From Actinacidiphila yeochonensis CN732 (GTDB lineage: Bacteria; Actinomycetota; Actinomycetes; Streptomycetales; Streptomycetaceae), in contig NZ_JQNR01000003.1 of the NCBI RefSeq assembly GCF_000745345.1, forward strand, positions 930,001 through 994,000: a stretch of DNA of 64,000 bases. Reading direction: 5' to 3'. The translations under genes and the position numbers were made by a program. Within the stretch, counting starts at the first letter, position 1. The number at the start of each line of letters is the position of its first letter. The notes under the pieces are model-generated. The model saw nothing but the letters and a program-made list of their open reading frames with translations. It searched no databases and was not told the origin of the DNA. Positions 26,950 through 35,447 of this stretch are shown in pieces.

Positions 26950-27546
26950 CTAAGCGCCCCTGGCCGCGCGCAAGGCTTGCGAGAGCGCGTCAACGGTCAC
27001 GCCCACGATGGCCAGGAGTTGTGCCGGGCCCGCCCCGGCTCTGCTCATGAGGGCGAGGGACTGGTTCACGGCCGCAGCGTGTTCAGCGAAGGCGTCGGCG
27101 TCCTGGTCGGTCAGTCCACCGGCCTTCAACGCGGCGCGCAGGCGCAGACGCTGGAAGCCGAGCGCCTCCTTGGCGTGCGCCGCGACGGTCGGGCTCAGCA
27201 CCGGAATCGCCATGGCCGACTGGGCGATCAGGCATCCGTCGGGCAGTTCGGGATCGGCGATGCGCCCGAGGGTGACATCGAAGAACGCGCGGACGGCGGC
27301 AAGGGGCTCCGAGGCCGCACAGGACAGGGCGGCGTCGTACCTGTCGCCGTAGCGCGCGGTGTAGCGGTCCAGGCAGCGCAGGAAGAGCGTGTCCTTGTCG
27401 CCGAGCGAGGAGTAGATGGAGCTGCGGTTCAGGCCGGTCGCCCGTGACAGGTCGTCGACCGAGGTGTCGGCGTAGCCGGCGCGCCAGAACTGGGTCATCG
27501 CGGCGTCGAGTGCCGTGTCCATGTCGAACTGCTTCTTGCCTGCCAC
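26950..27546 (-). CDS. TetR family transcriptional regulator
   Basis: From GTG 27546 (AAGGAAG six bases upstream) the 198-aa product begins AGKKQFDMDTALDAAMTQFWRAGY, a usual TetR start. The helix-turn-helix is TSVDDLSRATGLNRSSIYSSLGDKD (residues about 28-52), and the rest is a ligand-binding domain. ATG 27597 would add 17 residues but lacks a ribosome site. Upstream lies a perfect palindrome, and the divergent unit contains a decayed MFS gene plus an alpha/beta hydrolase. These are the likely targets. Confidence 0.9.
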   Translation of the reverse strand: MAGKKQFDMDTALDAAMTQFWRAGYADTSVDDLSRATGLNRSSIYSSLGDKDTLFLRCLDRYTARYGDRYDAALSCAASEPLAAVRAFFDVTLGRIADPELPDGCLIAQSAMAIPVLSPTVAAHAKEALGFQRLRLRAALKAGGLTDQDADAFAEHAAAVNQSLALMSRAGAGPAQLLAIVGVTVDALSQALRAARGA

Positions 27547-27619
27547 GTGGCGCTTCCTTGCCGGTGCGTCGATCTTGCCGATGGGTCCGATGTCCATGTG
27601 CCGTGCTGCACACCATCCT

Positions 27620-27643
27620 ATCTTGAACCGGATGGTTCAAGAT
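27620..27643. promoter_or_regulatory. TetR operator, 10-bp perfect inverted repeat
   Basis: ATCTTGAACC (27620-27629) and GGTTCAAGAT (27634-27643) flank a four-base spacer GGAT. It is markedly AT-richer than its surroundings and lies between the divergent TetR and MFS/hydrolase genes. On the minus strand TAGGAT (27615-27620) directly abuts it and is a plausible tetR -10. Confidence 0.85.
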
Positions 27644-27659
27644 GTGTACGTTGGCAGCC

Positions 27660-28463
27660 ATGATCACGACCGCGGCCCACCCGCAATCCGAGACAGCGCC
27701 ACCGGGCACGCAGCCTGGTCCCGGCCGCCGCCGTCGTCGTCGTCATCTACGCCCTCGTCATGGCCGGCGGGAATCCGACCGTTCCGCTCTACGCCCTGTG
27801 GGCGTCGGAGTTCGGCTTCGGGCCCGTCACCACGACCCTCGTGTTCATCGCCTACGTCATCGGCGTCGTCGGCATGCTGCTCGTGGCCGGTTCGCTGTCC
27901 GACGCGATCGGACGCCGCCCCGTCCTGGCTCTGGCACTGGCGCTCACAGCGGTCAGCGCCCTCGGGTTCGCACGCGCCGACGCCGTCATCGGTGCTGGCG
28001 CCGTCATCGGTGCTGGCGCCGGCGCCCTGTTCGTCAGCGCACTGCCGGCCCAGGTCCTCACGCCGCCGCGGCTCCTGCGGCGGAGCACCGGGACATGCCT
28101 GCTGGCCGTCGGGATGGTCCTCATCGAGACGGCGCCGTGGACCCGCTCCGCGCCTGTCCTCACCGCCGGCACCGTCCTCGCCGGGGCAGCCGTCGGGATC
28201 CTGATGCGCCACGGCCTCGGCGTCACGGACGCCCTGAGCGAACCCGGCAACCGCGCCGAACTCAGCGCGACGTACTTCCTGTTCGTCTACGCCGGCCTTT
28301 TCTGCCCCGTCCTGCTGCTCGGCGTCTCGGCCAGCCAGCCGGGTCCCGGATCGCCGGCATCACCCTCACTGCCCTCGTCATCGCCATCGCGCTCACCGGC
28401 CTGGCCCTGGGGCGCGGCACCGAACCAGCAGACGCCACACCCCTGGAGGATTCCCGTGACTGA
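27660..28463 (+). pseudogene. Decayed MFS transporter gene
   Basis: The start ATG 27660 (MITTAAHPQSETAPPG) is in one frame. Membrane segments from AAAVVVVIYALVMAGGNPTVPLYALW through VYAGLFCPVLLLGVSA are in a second frame. The last helix, IAGITLTALVIAIALTGLALG, is back in the first and stops at 28463. Two shifts, near 27700 and 28340, are therefore needed. The remaining length of about 268 codons is far below the usual 400, so internal segments are missing too. An 18-bp duplication (27982-28017) repeats GAGAVI. This looks like true decay rather than a single base error. The stop overlaps the start of the hydrolase gene. Confidence 0.75.
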
Positions 28464-29394
28464 CCCCGCGACCACCGCTCAGCATGTCTCCGAAGCCCAT
28501 CCCGTCCGCGACCTGCCCCTGCACGACCTGGACGGGTTCACCCACCGCTGGGTCGACGCGGACGGCATCCGCCTGCATGCCGTCGAAGGCGGCCAGCCGG
28601 CCGGTCCGGCCGTCGTCCTGCTCGCCGGCTTCCCGCAGACCTGGCGGGCCTGGCGGAAGGTCATGCCCGGTCTCGCCGACCGGTTCCGCGTCATCGCGGT
28701 CGAGCTGCCGGGCCAGGGCCACTCCGAGCGTCCGGAGCTCAGCTACGACACCCACACGGTCGCCGCGCACGTCCACGCCGCCGTCAAGGCGCTCGGAGTG
28801 TCGACCTACTGGCTGGCCGCCCACGACATCGGCGCCTGGGTCGCCTTCTCCCTCGCCCTCAACCACGAGGACCAGCTGCGCGGGGTCGCCCTGCTCGACG
28901 CCGGAATCCCCGGCATCACCCTCCCGGAGTCGATTCCCACCGACCCGGCCCGGGCGTGGAAGACCTGGCACTTCGCGTTCCACCTCGTGCCCGACCTGCC
29001 CGAGACCCTGCTCGCGGGCCGCGAACGGGAATACGTCAGCTGGTTCCTGAAGGCGAAGGCCCTCTCCCCCGACACGTTCGACGGCGCCGACCTCGACCAC
29101 TACGCGGCGGCCCTCGCGGCCGACGGCGGCCTCCACGCCTCGCTCGCCTACTACCGGGACGCCGCCGAGTCGGCGCGCAGGAACCACCAGGCGCTCAGCC
29201 GGAAGCACCTGACCTTGCCCGTCCTCGGAATCTCCAGCAGCCACGGCTCCATCCCGGACATGGCTGCCTCCATCCGCCCCTGGGCCGACAACACCACCGG
29301 AGTCGTCGTGCCCGACGCCGGGCACTTCATCCCCGACGAGCAGCCCGAAGCCGTCGCCGCCGCCATAGCCGGCTTCATCGCCGACCACCACTGA
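28456..29394 (+). CDS. Alpha/beta hydrolase, epoxide hydrolase / dehalogenase-like
   Basis: A 312-aa alpha/beta-hydrolase fold protein. The oxyanion region is LLAGFPQTWRAWRKV. The nucleophile elbow is AHDIGAW, with Asp instead of Ser, as in epoxide hydrolases and haloalkane dehalogenases. The catalytic His is in VVVPDAGHFIPDEQP. GTG 28456 is preceded at seven bases by GGAGG (28444-28448). The same frame extends upstream into the decayed MFS gene without a stop, so an automated call could wrongly fuse them. Likely controlled by the divergent TetR protein; the substrate is unknown. Confidence 0.92.
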   Translation: MTDPATTAQHVSEAHPVRDLPLHDLDGFTHRWVDADGIRLHAVEGGQPAGPAVVLLAGFPQTWRAWRKVMPGLADRFRVIAVELPGQGHSERPELSYDTHTVAAHVHAAVKALGVSTYWLAAHDIGAWVAFSLALNHEDQLRGVALLDAGIPGITLPESIPTDPARAWKTWHFAFHLVPDLPETLLAGREREYVSWFLKAKALSPDTFDGADLDHYAAALAADGGLHASLAYYRDAAESARRNHQALSRKHLTLPVLGISSSHGSIPDMAASIRPWADNTTGVVVPDAGHFIPDEQPEAVAAAIAGFIADHH

Positions 29395-29648
29395 CGCCGC
29401 CCGGACCCGCCCGGCGCGCCCCGCCCGGACGCGCCCCCACCCGGACGCGCGGACGCGCGGACCGCCAGGACGCCCACATCCCGGCGGTCCGCCGACTCGA
29501 CGTACGCGACCAGGACCTCGCCATCACCCGCGCGGCGACCGGGAACCCATGGGACGGCTGAACACGAGCCCGCCGCTGAGACTGTCGCAGCTCTTTCCGG
29601 CACCGGTGAATGGCTACGGACCCGCACCCGCACTTCTCAGAGCACGGC
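29395..29648. other. Gap between hydrolase and small XRE gene
   Basis: No gene supported. It contains GCCCGGACGCGC-type short direct repeats (29400-29470), and both neighbours point into it, so transcription must end here. No convincing hairpin was found. Confidence 0.4.
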
Positions 29649-29915
29649 TCAGGAAGCCTCGCTCAGGGCGGGATCGGCGCACCAGACGACGGCGAGTTCG
29701 GACAGCGGCACGTCGAGCACCTGGCTGAGCCGGACGACGGTCCCGAACGCGGGCGTCGGCAGCCGGCCGGTCTCGATCTTGCGGAGGGTCTCCGGCGACA
29801 TCCCCGCCGCCAGGGCCACCTCGACGAGGCCGCGCCCGGCGCGCGCCGCGCGCAACGCGGCCCCGAGACGTCGGCCCGCCTCGATCTGCTCCGGGGCGAG
29901 GGGGTGGCGAACCAT
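29649..29915 (-). CDS. Small XRE-family regulator
   Basis: An 88-aa protein almost entirely formed by a Cro/C1-type helix-turn-helix: LGAALRAARAGRGLVEVALAAGMSPETLRKIETGRLP. ATG 29915 is chosen; GTG 29921 is possible. No Shine-Dalgarno is visible, which suggests a leaderless or weak start. It is divergent from a methionine aminopeptidase, and a perfect palindrome sits between them. It probably represses its own gene and perhaps map. Confidence 0.82.
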   Translation of the reverse strand: MVRHPLAPEQIEAGRRLGAALRAARAGRGLVEVALAAGMSPETLRKIETGRLPTPAFGTVVRLSQVLDVPLSELAVVWCADPALSEAS

Positions 29916-29961
29916 ACGCACATGCTAGAGCCGCTGGTGGGCGGCGGCAAGCACTCACCCT

Positions 29962-29975
29962 GGTATAAATATACC
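29962..29975. promoter_or_regulatory. Palindromic TATA element between XRE gene and map
   Basis: GGTATAAATATACC is a 14-base sequence with perfect 6-bp arms and AA in the centre. It supplies a TATAAA-like -10 toward map, 31 bases before the start, and a similar element in the other direction. An isolated A/T run this long is rare in the window. Confidence 0.75.
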
Positions 29976-30005
29976 TGTCGGCACCCCGGGGAATCGAGGT
30001 TCACA

Positions 30006-30782
30006 GTGATCGAACTCAAGTCGCCCAGAGACATCGAGCGCATGCGCGTCACTGGCCAGTTCCTCGGCCGGCTGCTGGCCGAACTCGGCGACCTCGCCGC
30101 GGTAGGGGTCGACCTGATGGACCTGGAGCACCACGCCCGCCGCCGGATCAAGGAGCGCGGCGCGGAGTCCTGCTACTGGGACTACGCGCCCTCGTTCGGC
30201 AAGGGCCCGTTCCGCAACGTGGTGTGCCTCTCGGTCAACGACGCCGTACTCCACGGACTGCCGCACCGCTACACGCTGCGCGACGGGGACATGCTGACCA
30301 TGGACATGGCGGTGACCATCGACGGCTGGGCCGCGGACTCGGCGTACTCCGTCATCGTCGGCACCCCCGCCGAGGAGGACCTGCGGTTGATCGAGGCCAC
30401 CGAGGTCGCCCTGGAAGCCGGGATCAAGGCCGCCCAGCCGGACAACCGGCTCGGAGACATCTCGGCGGCCATCGGCGCGGTCGCCGCCGAGTACGGCTAC
30501 CCGGTCAACCTGGAGTTCGGCGGCCACGGCATCGGCCGCACCATGCACGAGGACCTGCACATCCCCAACGACGGCCGCGCCGGCCGCGGCTGGAAGCTCC
30601 GTCCCGGCCTGACGATCGCGATCGAGCCCTGGTTCGCCGCGGGCACCGACAAGATCGTCTTCGACCCCGACGGCTGGACGATCCGCTCGGCCGACGGCTC
30701 GCGCACCGCCCACTCGGAGCACACGGTCGCCATCACCGAGGCCGGCCCCCTCGTCCTCACCCGCCGCCCGCAGCACGCATAA
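30006..30782 (+). CDS. map: Methionine aminopeptidase, type I
   Basis: A 258-aa metalloprotease removing the initiator methionine. Metal ligands can be followed: Asp in DMLTMDMAVTIDGW and in WAADSAYSVIV, His in EFGGHGIGRTMHED, Glu in LTIAIEPWF and Glu in AHSEHTVAIT. The start is GTG 30006 (VIELKSPRDIERMR). Streptomycetes usually carry more than one map; this copy, paired with its own XRE regulator, is probably the accessory one, since no ribosomal or secY context is present. Confidence 0.95.
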   Translation: MIELKSPRDIERMRVTGQFLGRLLAELGDLAAVGVDLMDLEHHARRRIKERGAESCYWDYAPSFGKGPFRNVVCLSVNDAVLHGLPHRYTLRDGDMLTMDMAVTIDGWAADSAYSVIVGTPAEEDLRLIEATEVALEAGIKAAQPDNRLGDISAAIGAVAAEYGYPVNLEFGGHGIGRTMHEDLHIPNDGRAGRGWKLRPGLTIAIEPWFAAGTDKIVFDPDGWTIRSADGSRTAHSEHTVAITEAGPLVLTRRPQHA

Positions 30783-30867
30783 GACGGCTGGCCGCCGGCA
30801 GGAGCGCGTCAGGATCCGGACGGCTGACTCAGCGGCAAGCAGGCCAATCCCTTGCACCCGCCAGGAG

Positions 30868-31845
30868 TCAGGCCACCAGAAGGTGCCGGTTGGCGGACAA
30901 CAGGCCGTGTACCTCGGGCACGTCGCCGTACTCCTCCAGCCGCCGCAGGACGGCTCGGGTGCGCTCGGCGGTGCGCTCGCTGGCGAGGCAGGAGGAGAGT
31001 TCGACGATCCGCCCCGCTTCCCGCACGGCCCGCTCCGGCTCGTTCGCGTCGGCGAGGGCCACCGCGAGCCACGACCGGTACAGCGCCACCTCCCTCACAT
31101 GGGTGGCGTCGTATCGGCTCAGCACCTCTGTCAGCAGGGGGACCGCCCGCAAGGGACGCTTGAGTTCCGTGAAGACCCGCGCGTCCATGACGTCGAGTTC
31201 CTCGTGCGTCACCCAGTAGGCCCACTCCGGCGCCGGGGTCCCGTCGCCGCCGACCAGCGCCTCATGTGCCTCTTCGAGCGCGCGCATCGCCGGTTGCGCC
31301 TCTCCCGCCTTGGCATAGGCCCACCCCACCCGGTCCAGGAACAGGGCCCTCGTGGCCGCCGGGGCATTCGGCCCGGCTTCCTCCACCGCCGCATGGGCCA
31401 GCTCGATCCCCTCGCGCTGCCTCCCGGTGTTGGTGTGCTGGTAGGCCAGGGAGCCCGCGAGGTTGGCCACGAGCGTGGTGTCGCCCGCCTCCCGAGCGGC
31501 GGACATCCCCAGGGTGTACGCCCGCTCCGCGTCCGCGTACCGTCCGGCGTCCGAGGCGATCCATCCGGCGATCTGGGCGAGTTCACCGATCCGCGCCAGC
31601 AGCATCCGCCCCACGGCCTCGCTGAACACCGCCTCCTTGTGCAGCCGTACGGCCTCGTTGAGCTCACGGAAGGCGGGCCCCAACAGGTAGCCCCCGGTGA
31701 CAAGATCGTCGGCCAGCCGCAAAGCATGCACCCTGGACGCGAGGTCGTGGACCCTTTCCACCCCGACCCGCCGTTTCCCCAACTCCGACCTCGGGACAGT
31801 CGAAGCCCCGCAGGTCCCGAAGCGCCGACGTTCAGAAGTGCTCAT
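30868..31845 (-). CDS. TPR-like protein, regulator without its DNA-binding domain
   Basis: A 325-aa all-helical protein resembling the C-terminal two thirds of XRE-TPR regulators (ARIGELAQIAGWIASDAGRYADAERAYTLG, then GSLAYQHTNTGRQREG). Its first 30 residues are basic and polar and contain no helix-turn-helix. ATG 31845 follows a GGGAGGGG purine run. It is divergent from an intact XRE-TPR gene. It could be a truncated regulator or a partner that binds the neighbour or a peptide signal. Function is not known. Confidence 0.72.
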   Translation of the reverse strand: MSTSERRRFGTCGASTVPRSELGKRRVGVERVHDLASRVHALRLADDLVTGGYLLGPAFRELNEAVRLHKEAVFSEAVGRMLLARIGELAQIAGWIASDAGRYADAERAYTLGMSAAREAGDTTLVANLAGSLAYQHTNTGRQREGIELAHAAVEEAGPNAPAATRALFLDRVGWAYAKAGEAQPAMRALEEAHEALVGGDGTPAPEWAYWVTHEELDVMDARVFTELKRPLRAVPLLTEVLSRYDATHVREVALYRSWLAVALADANEPERAVREAGRIVELSSCLASERTAERTRAVLRRLEEYGDVPEVHGLLSANRHLLVA

Positions 31846-31937
31846 CCGGCCCCTCCCCCCGCTCCATTCTGACTCCCCCTGGCCTCAGCGACCAGGTCTG
31901 CGCTGTCGACCGCCCCGCCCCGGCGTACCGTGAACGC

Positions 31938-33263
31938 GTGGCGAGTGAGCACCTGGGACGGACGGTGCGGCGCCTGCGCCGACTGGCTGACCTGACGCAG
32001 GAGGGGTTGGCGGAGCGCTCCGACGTATCGGTGGACGTCATCCGGCAGTTGGAACAGGGGCGCAAGCACTCGGCGCGGCTCCCGACGCTGCACGCGCTGG
32101 CGAACGGGCTGGGAGTGGAGCTGACCACTCTGCTCGGCGACCCACCGGCCGTGGCCTCGACCGGGGAGAACGACGGCCCTCGCTTCGTCGCCGTACGCAG
32201 AGCCATCATGCCCACCCTGTGGGGGCCGCCACCGCCTCCGACCGGCCCGGACTTCTCCCCGGAGCGCCTGCGCGAGCAGATCGCGGACGCCTGGACCCAG
32301 TACCACGCGGCCGAGTTCGACACGGTGATGAAGGTGCTCCCCGAGCTGATCGCAGACGCGCGCTCCGCCGCCGCAACCGGCGGCGAGGAGGAGAGGGGAC
32401 TCGGATTCGCCGCACTGGCCAAGGCGTTGCAGCTCGGCGGACACGTCGCCGTGCGTATGGGCAAGACCGACCTCGCGTTGACGAGTCTGGAACGGGCGAC
32501 GGAGGCGGCCGGGAGGACGTCGGACCCGCTTCTCGTTCCCATGATCGTCAACTCCGTGGCCTGGACGTACCAGCGACAGGGGCGCCTCGCCGACGCCCTG
32601 GGCGTCGCACTGCACGCCGCCGCGGCGATCCAGGACGCCGGGCACACGGACACCGCCGACGGCCTCAAGGTGTGGGGTGCGCTCACCATGAGCGCCGCCA
32701 CGTCGGCCGCCCGCAGCGGCGACTACGACCGCGCGGCAAACATGATGAAGGAGGCGGAGAAAGAGGCCGCCCGCGTATCCAGGTTGCCCGCCGGCTCGGA
32801 CAACCGCATGGTCAGTGTCTTCAGCCCCTCGTCGGTCCGGATCGAACGCGTCCGCCTGGCCGTCCAGTACGGCCACCCTGAAGACGCCCTGAGCCTCTCC
32901 AAGGGGATGCGCCTGTCGAAGGACACCCCGCCCTCCTGGCGGACCTGGCTGCTGCTCGACGTGGCCCGCGCCCACACCGACCTCGGAGACGCGACCGGGG
33001 CGGTCAGGACACTGGAGTCGCTGCGGCGGGTCGCCCCGACGTGGATGCAGCACCACACCTCGGCCGTCGATATCGTGCGCGACCTGTGGTCGCTTCCCAA
33101 CCACCCTTCCGGGCTGAGGGCGTTGGCGGAGTTCCTGGGAATCGCCACTCAGCGTCGCGAAAGCGGGGCACCTGCCCGGCAGGGTACGCATGGACGCCAT
33201 CCCAGGCCGGGAAGGCCGGGAAGGCCGGGACGCAGATCAGGGCACTCGCCGGAGCCGACCTGA
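31938..33263 (+). CDS. XRE-TPR transcriptional regulator
   Basis: A 441-aa protein with an N-terminal Cro/C1 helix-turn-helix (residues 5-60: RTVRRLRRLADLTQEGLAER, then SDVSVDVIRQLEQGRKH) and a long alpha-helical TPR-like region. Such proteins in streptomycetes often control neighbouring genes in response to small signals. GTG 31938 is the only start near the domain and has no clear Shine-Dalgarno. The C-terminus carries Arg-Pro-Gly repeats encoded by three CCGGGAAGG-like units (33205-33232). It is followed by a second regulator of similar build. Confidence 0.85.
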   Translation: MASEHLGRTVRRLRRLADLTQEGLAERSDVSVDVIRQLEQGRKHSARLPTLHALANGLGVELTTLLGDPPAVASTGENDGPRFVAVRRAIMPTLWGPPPPPTGPDFSPERLREQIADAWTQYHAAEFDTVMKVLPELIADARSAAATGGEEERGLGFAALAKALQLGGHVAVRMGKTDLALTSLERATEAAGRTSDPLLVPMIVNSVAWTYQRQGRLADALGVALHAAAAIQDAGHTDTADGLKVWGALTMSAATSAARSGDYDRAANMMKEAEKEAARVSRLPAGSDNRMVSVFSPSSVRIERVRLAVQYGHPEDALSLSKGMRLSKDTPPSWRTWLLLDVARAHTDLGDATGAVRTLESLRRVAPTWMQHHTSAVDIVRDLWSLPNHPSGLRALAEFLGIATQRRESGAPARQGTHGRHPRPGRPGRPGRRSGHSPEPT

Positions 33264-33388
33264 GGCGGCAGCACGAACCATCGGACGGGATCCGCGTTCA
33301 ACGTCCCTCCACAGGCCCGCTGTTCGTCGCCTTGCGGGCCCCGGCGGCGGGTACCTTGCTACGAGGGGGACGCAGAACGGAGATCGAG

Positions 33389-34573
33389 ATGGCGCCGTAC
33401 GGTGAAGAGCACACCGGATACCGCATCGCGCGCGCCCGCAAGGCACGCCGCCTGACCCAGCGCGAGTTGTCGGACCTCTCGCATGTGTCGTACAGCACCC
33501 TGACGAAGGTGGAGCAGGGGGCGATGCCCGCGAGCCCTTCGGTGACGGGTGCGCTGGCCCGGGCACTGTCCGTGCCGGTGACCGAGCTGACCGGGCAGCC
33601 TTACCTCGACGAGCTGAAGCTGGATCAACTGGACGGGCTGATCCAGCCGATCCGCGAGGCGCTGAACGTGTACGACCTGGGACCGGACCCGGATGTCCTG
33701 CCCCGTTCGACCGAAGAGCTGGAGGCACAGGCGGACGAACTGTGCGCCATGATCCGGGCGACCGACATCAAGAAGGCCGCCGCCCTGCTATCGAGCCTGA
33801 TCTTCGAAGCCACCACCACGGCCCACACCTCCCCCAGCGCCCGGCACTGGCGGCTCCTCGCCTCCGCGTACCGCACGGCGTACGACGTGACCACGAAACT
33901 CGGGTACTCGGACCTTTGCGCGGTGGCACTCGACCGCATGGACTGGGCAGCCCAGCGCGCCTCCGACCCCGTCATCGGCGGGCTGCGCCAGTACCTGCGC
34001 GCCCTGGCCTACCTGCGGGCCAGCGACTACCGCACCGGAAAGCGGCTGATCCAGCTCGGCAGGTCCACCCTGGAACAGGCCGAGGCCGGGCGGGTTCGGG
34101 ATGTCGTGACCGGTCAACTGCACCTGGGCGCGGCGGTGCTGGCCGGCCGCGACAAGGACGAGGACGCGGCGGAGGGGCACCTGGGCGAGGCGTACCGCAT
34201 CGCCGAGCGCACCGGTCCCGCCGAGCGCGTCCACTGGCTGTCCTTCGGGCCGACCAACGTCCAGGCGCACCGGGTGAGCGTGCTCGCGGAGTTGGACAAG
34301 TACCCCGAAGCCGTGGACGCGGCCGGCCGGATGACCATGGCGGCCGAGTGGCCGCTCTCCAGGCTGGCGCACCACCACGCGGAGGTCGCCTGGGCGCAGA
34401 TGTGGATGGGCGACACCGCCGGGGCGTTCCGCAGCCTCCAGACGGCACGCAGGATCGCGCCTCAGCAGACGCGCTACCACCCGGTCGTCCGTGAGACGTA
34501 CAGCGGACTGGAGGCCGCGAGGCGGCGCATGCCGGAGACGTTCAGCAACTTCGCTTCCTGGTTGCGCGTCTGA
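33389..34573 (+). CDS. XRE-TPR transcriptional regulator
   Basis: A 394-aa protein; the helix-turn-helix lies at residues 10-65 (GYRIARARKARRLTQRELSD, then VSYSTLTKVEQG), followed by an all-helical sensor region ending SNFASWLRV. ATG 33389 follows GGAGATCGAG; the in-frame extension upstream is discarded. It resembles regulators that sit near SpoIIAB-like ATPase and DUF397 genes in Streptomyces, and such an ATPase gene follows here. No DUF397 protein is seen. Confidence 0.88.
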   Translation: MAPYGEEHTGYRIARARKARRLTQRELSDLSHVSYSTLTKVEQGAMPASPSVTGALARALSVPVTELTGQPYLDELKLDQLDGLIQPIREALNVYDLGPDPDVLPRSTEELEAQADELCAMIRATDIKKAAALLSSLIFEATTTAHTSPSARHWRLLASAYRTAYDVTTKLGYSDLCAVALDRMDWAAQRASDPVIGGLRQYLRALAYLRASDYRTGKRLIQLGRSTLEQAEAGRVRDVVTGQLHLGAAVLAGRDKDEDAAEGHLGEAYRIAERTGPAERVHWLSFGPTNVQAHRVSVLAELDKYPEAVDAAGRMTMAAEWPLSRLAHHHAEVAWAQMWMGDTAGAFRSLQTARRIAPQQTRYHPVVRETYSGLEAARRRMPETFSNFASWLRV

Positions 34574-34660
34574 CGTGCCGTCAATCCATGGCCGACGGTA
34601 TCAGCGACGTCTGGTACTTCCGGCCCCTGCGTGTCGGCAGGCTGACTGGCCGTAAGGAGA

Positions 34661-34689
34661 CCCCCGCGACCGCGCACTCGGTCCGGGGG
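34661..34689 (+). terminator. Stem-loop after the second XRE-TPR gene
   Basis: CCCCCG (34661-34666) pairs with CGGGGG (34684-34689), and an inner ACCG/CGGT can extend the stem, about 90 bases after the stop. The remaining gap (34574-34898) shows no convincing gene; one 62-codon frame that ends at the next start is noted among the rejected items. Confidence 0.55.
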
Positions 34690-34898
34690 CATGGCCAACC
34701 TCGAAAGCAGGCTGACATGCGAGACCCTATCCGTCCGTGCTGTGAAAGGGCGAGGGCCGCTTCCGGCCCGTCCGCGCCTTTCGGGCGCCGTACGCCGTCG
34801 TCCCGCTGCTCCCGGGCCGTGCTGCCCGCGCGGCGGGGTGCCGACTGCCGACCGCAGGCGGGTACGCCGCGCCGGACCTGCGGTGTGGGGGCGGCCCG

Positions 34899-35342
34899 GT
34901 GACCCTGCGGCCGATCCCCGTACAGACCGTCCAGGGGCACCCGGGGACGACCGTCGCGCGGCGGTGGGTGATGGAGCCGCGTGTCGTCGGCCAGGCGCGG
35001 CACGATCTGCGCGGGTATCTGCTCGCGTGGGGGCACGCCGGGCTCGCGGACGCCGCCGAGCTGGTGCTGTCGGAGCTGGTCACCAACGCGCTGCGGCACG
35101 CCGACGTGCCGCAGGACCGGCTGGTGGAGACCCGCTACGCGCGGCTGCCCGACGGGGTGCGCATCGAGGTGCACGACGCGGACCCGTCGCTGCCGGTGCG
35201 GGCGGACCCCGCCGAGGACGAGGAGTCCGGGCGCGGTCTGGAGCTGATCGACATCGTGACCGGCGGGCGCTGGGGTGCCTGCGCGCGGGACGGCGTGGGC
35301 AAGCGGATCTGGGCCGAGGTCACCGTGTCCGAGAGCGTCTGA
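34899..35342 (+). CDS. SpoIIAB/RsbW-like ATP-binding protein
   Basis: A 147-aa HATPase_c domain protein of the anti-sigma-factor type. The N box is LVLSELVTNALRHA, the G1 region is VHDADPSLP and the G2 region is GRGLELIDIV. These small ATPases are abundant in Streptomyces; some phosphorylate anti-anti-sigma factors and bind sigma factors, others are orphans. GTG 34899 is the start. No sigma factor is adjacent, while the preceding gene encodes an XRE-TPR regulator, a common pairing. A link to the SpoIIE-type phosphatase at 2.3 kb is possible but unsupported. Confidence 0.88.
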   Translation: MTLRPIPVQTVQGHPGTTVARRWVMEPRVVGQARHDLRGYLLAWGHAGLADAAELVLSELVTNALRHADVPQDRLVETRYARLPDGVRIEVHDADPSLPVRADPAEDEESGRGLELIDIVTGGRWGACARDGVGKRIWAEVTVSESV

Positions 35343-35376
35343 GCCCCGGGCCGGTGGCGGCGTTCGGCCCGGGACG

Positions 35377-35401
35377 CCCGCCATGCCCCGGGCATGGCGG
35401 G
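35377..35401. terminator. Bidirectional stem-loop
   Basis: CCCGCCATGCC and GGCATGGCGGG are perfect 11-base arms around CCG. It lies between two convergent genes, 34 bases after the ATPase stop and 46 bases after the HNH gene stop on the other strand. Confidence 0.85.
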
Positions 35402-35447
35402 GGCCGGGCCGGCGCGGGTCCGGCCCGGAAACACGAAGGCCCGGATG

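Noticed and set aside
27760-28455. MFS-hydrolase fusion protein in one frame
   Set aside because: The hydrolase has its own GTG with GGAGG, and the MFS part is frameshifted and ends in another frame, so the fusion is accidental.
34717-34902. 62-codon frame ending in a GTGA overlap with the SpoIIAB-like gene
   Set aside because: The overlap is suggestive, but the product is Cys/Arg/Pro-rich without hydrophobic core or family, and the ribosome site is weak.
26950-35342. Genomic island or prophage with integrase and attachment sites
   Set aside because: The stretch is rich in regulators and has a decayed gene, but no integrase, transposase, tRNA or direct-repeat ends were found.
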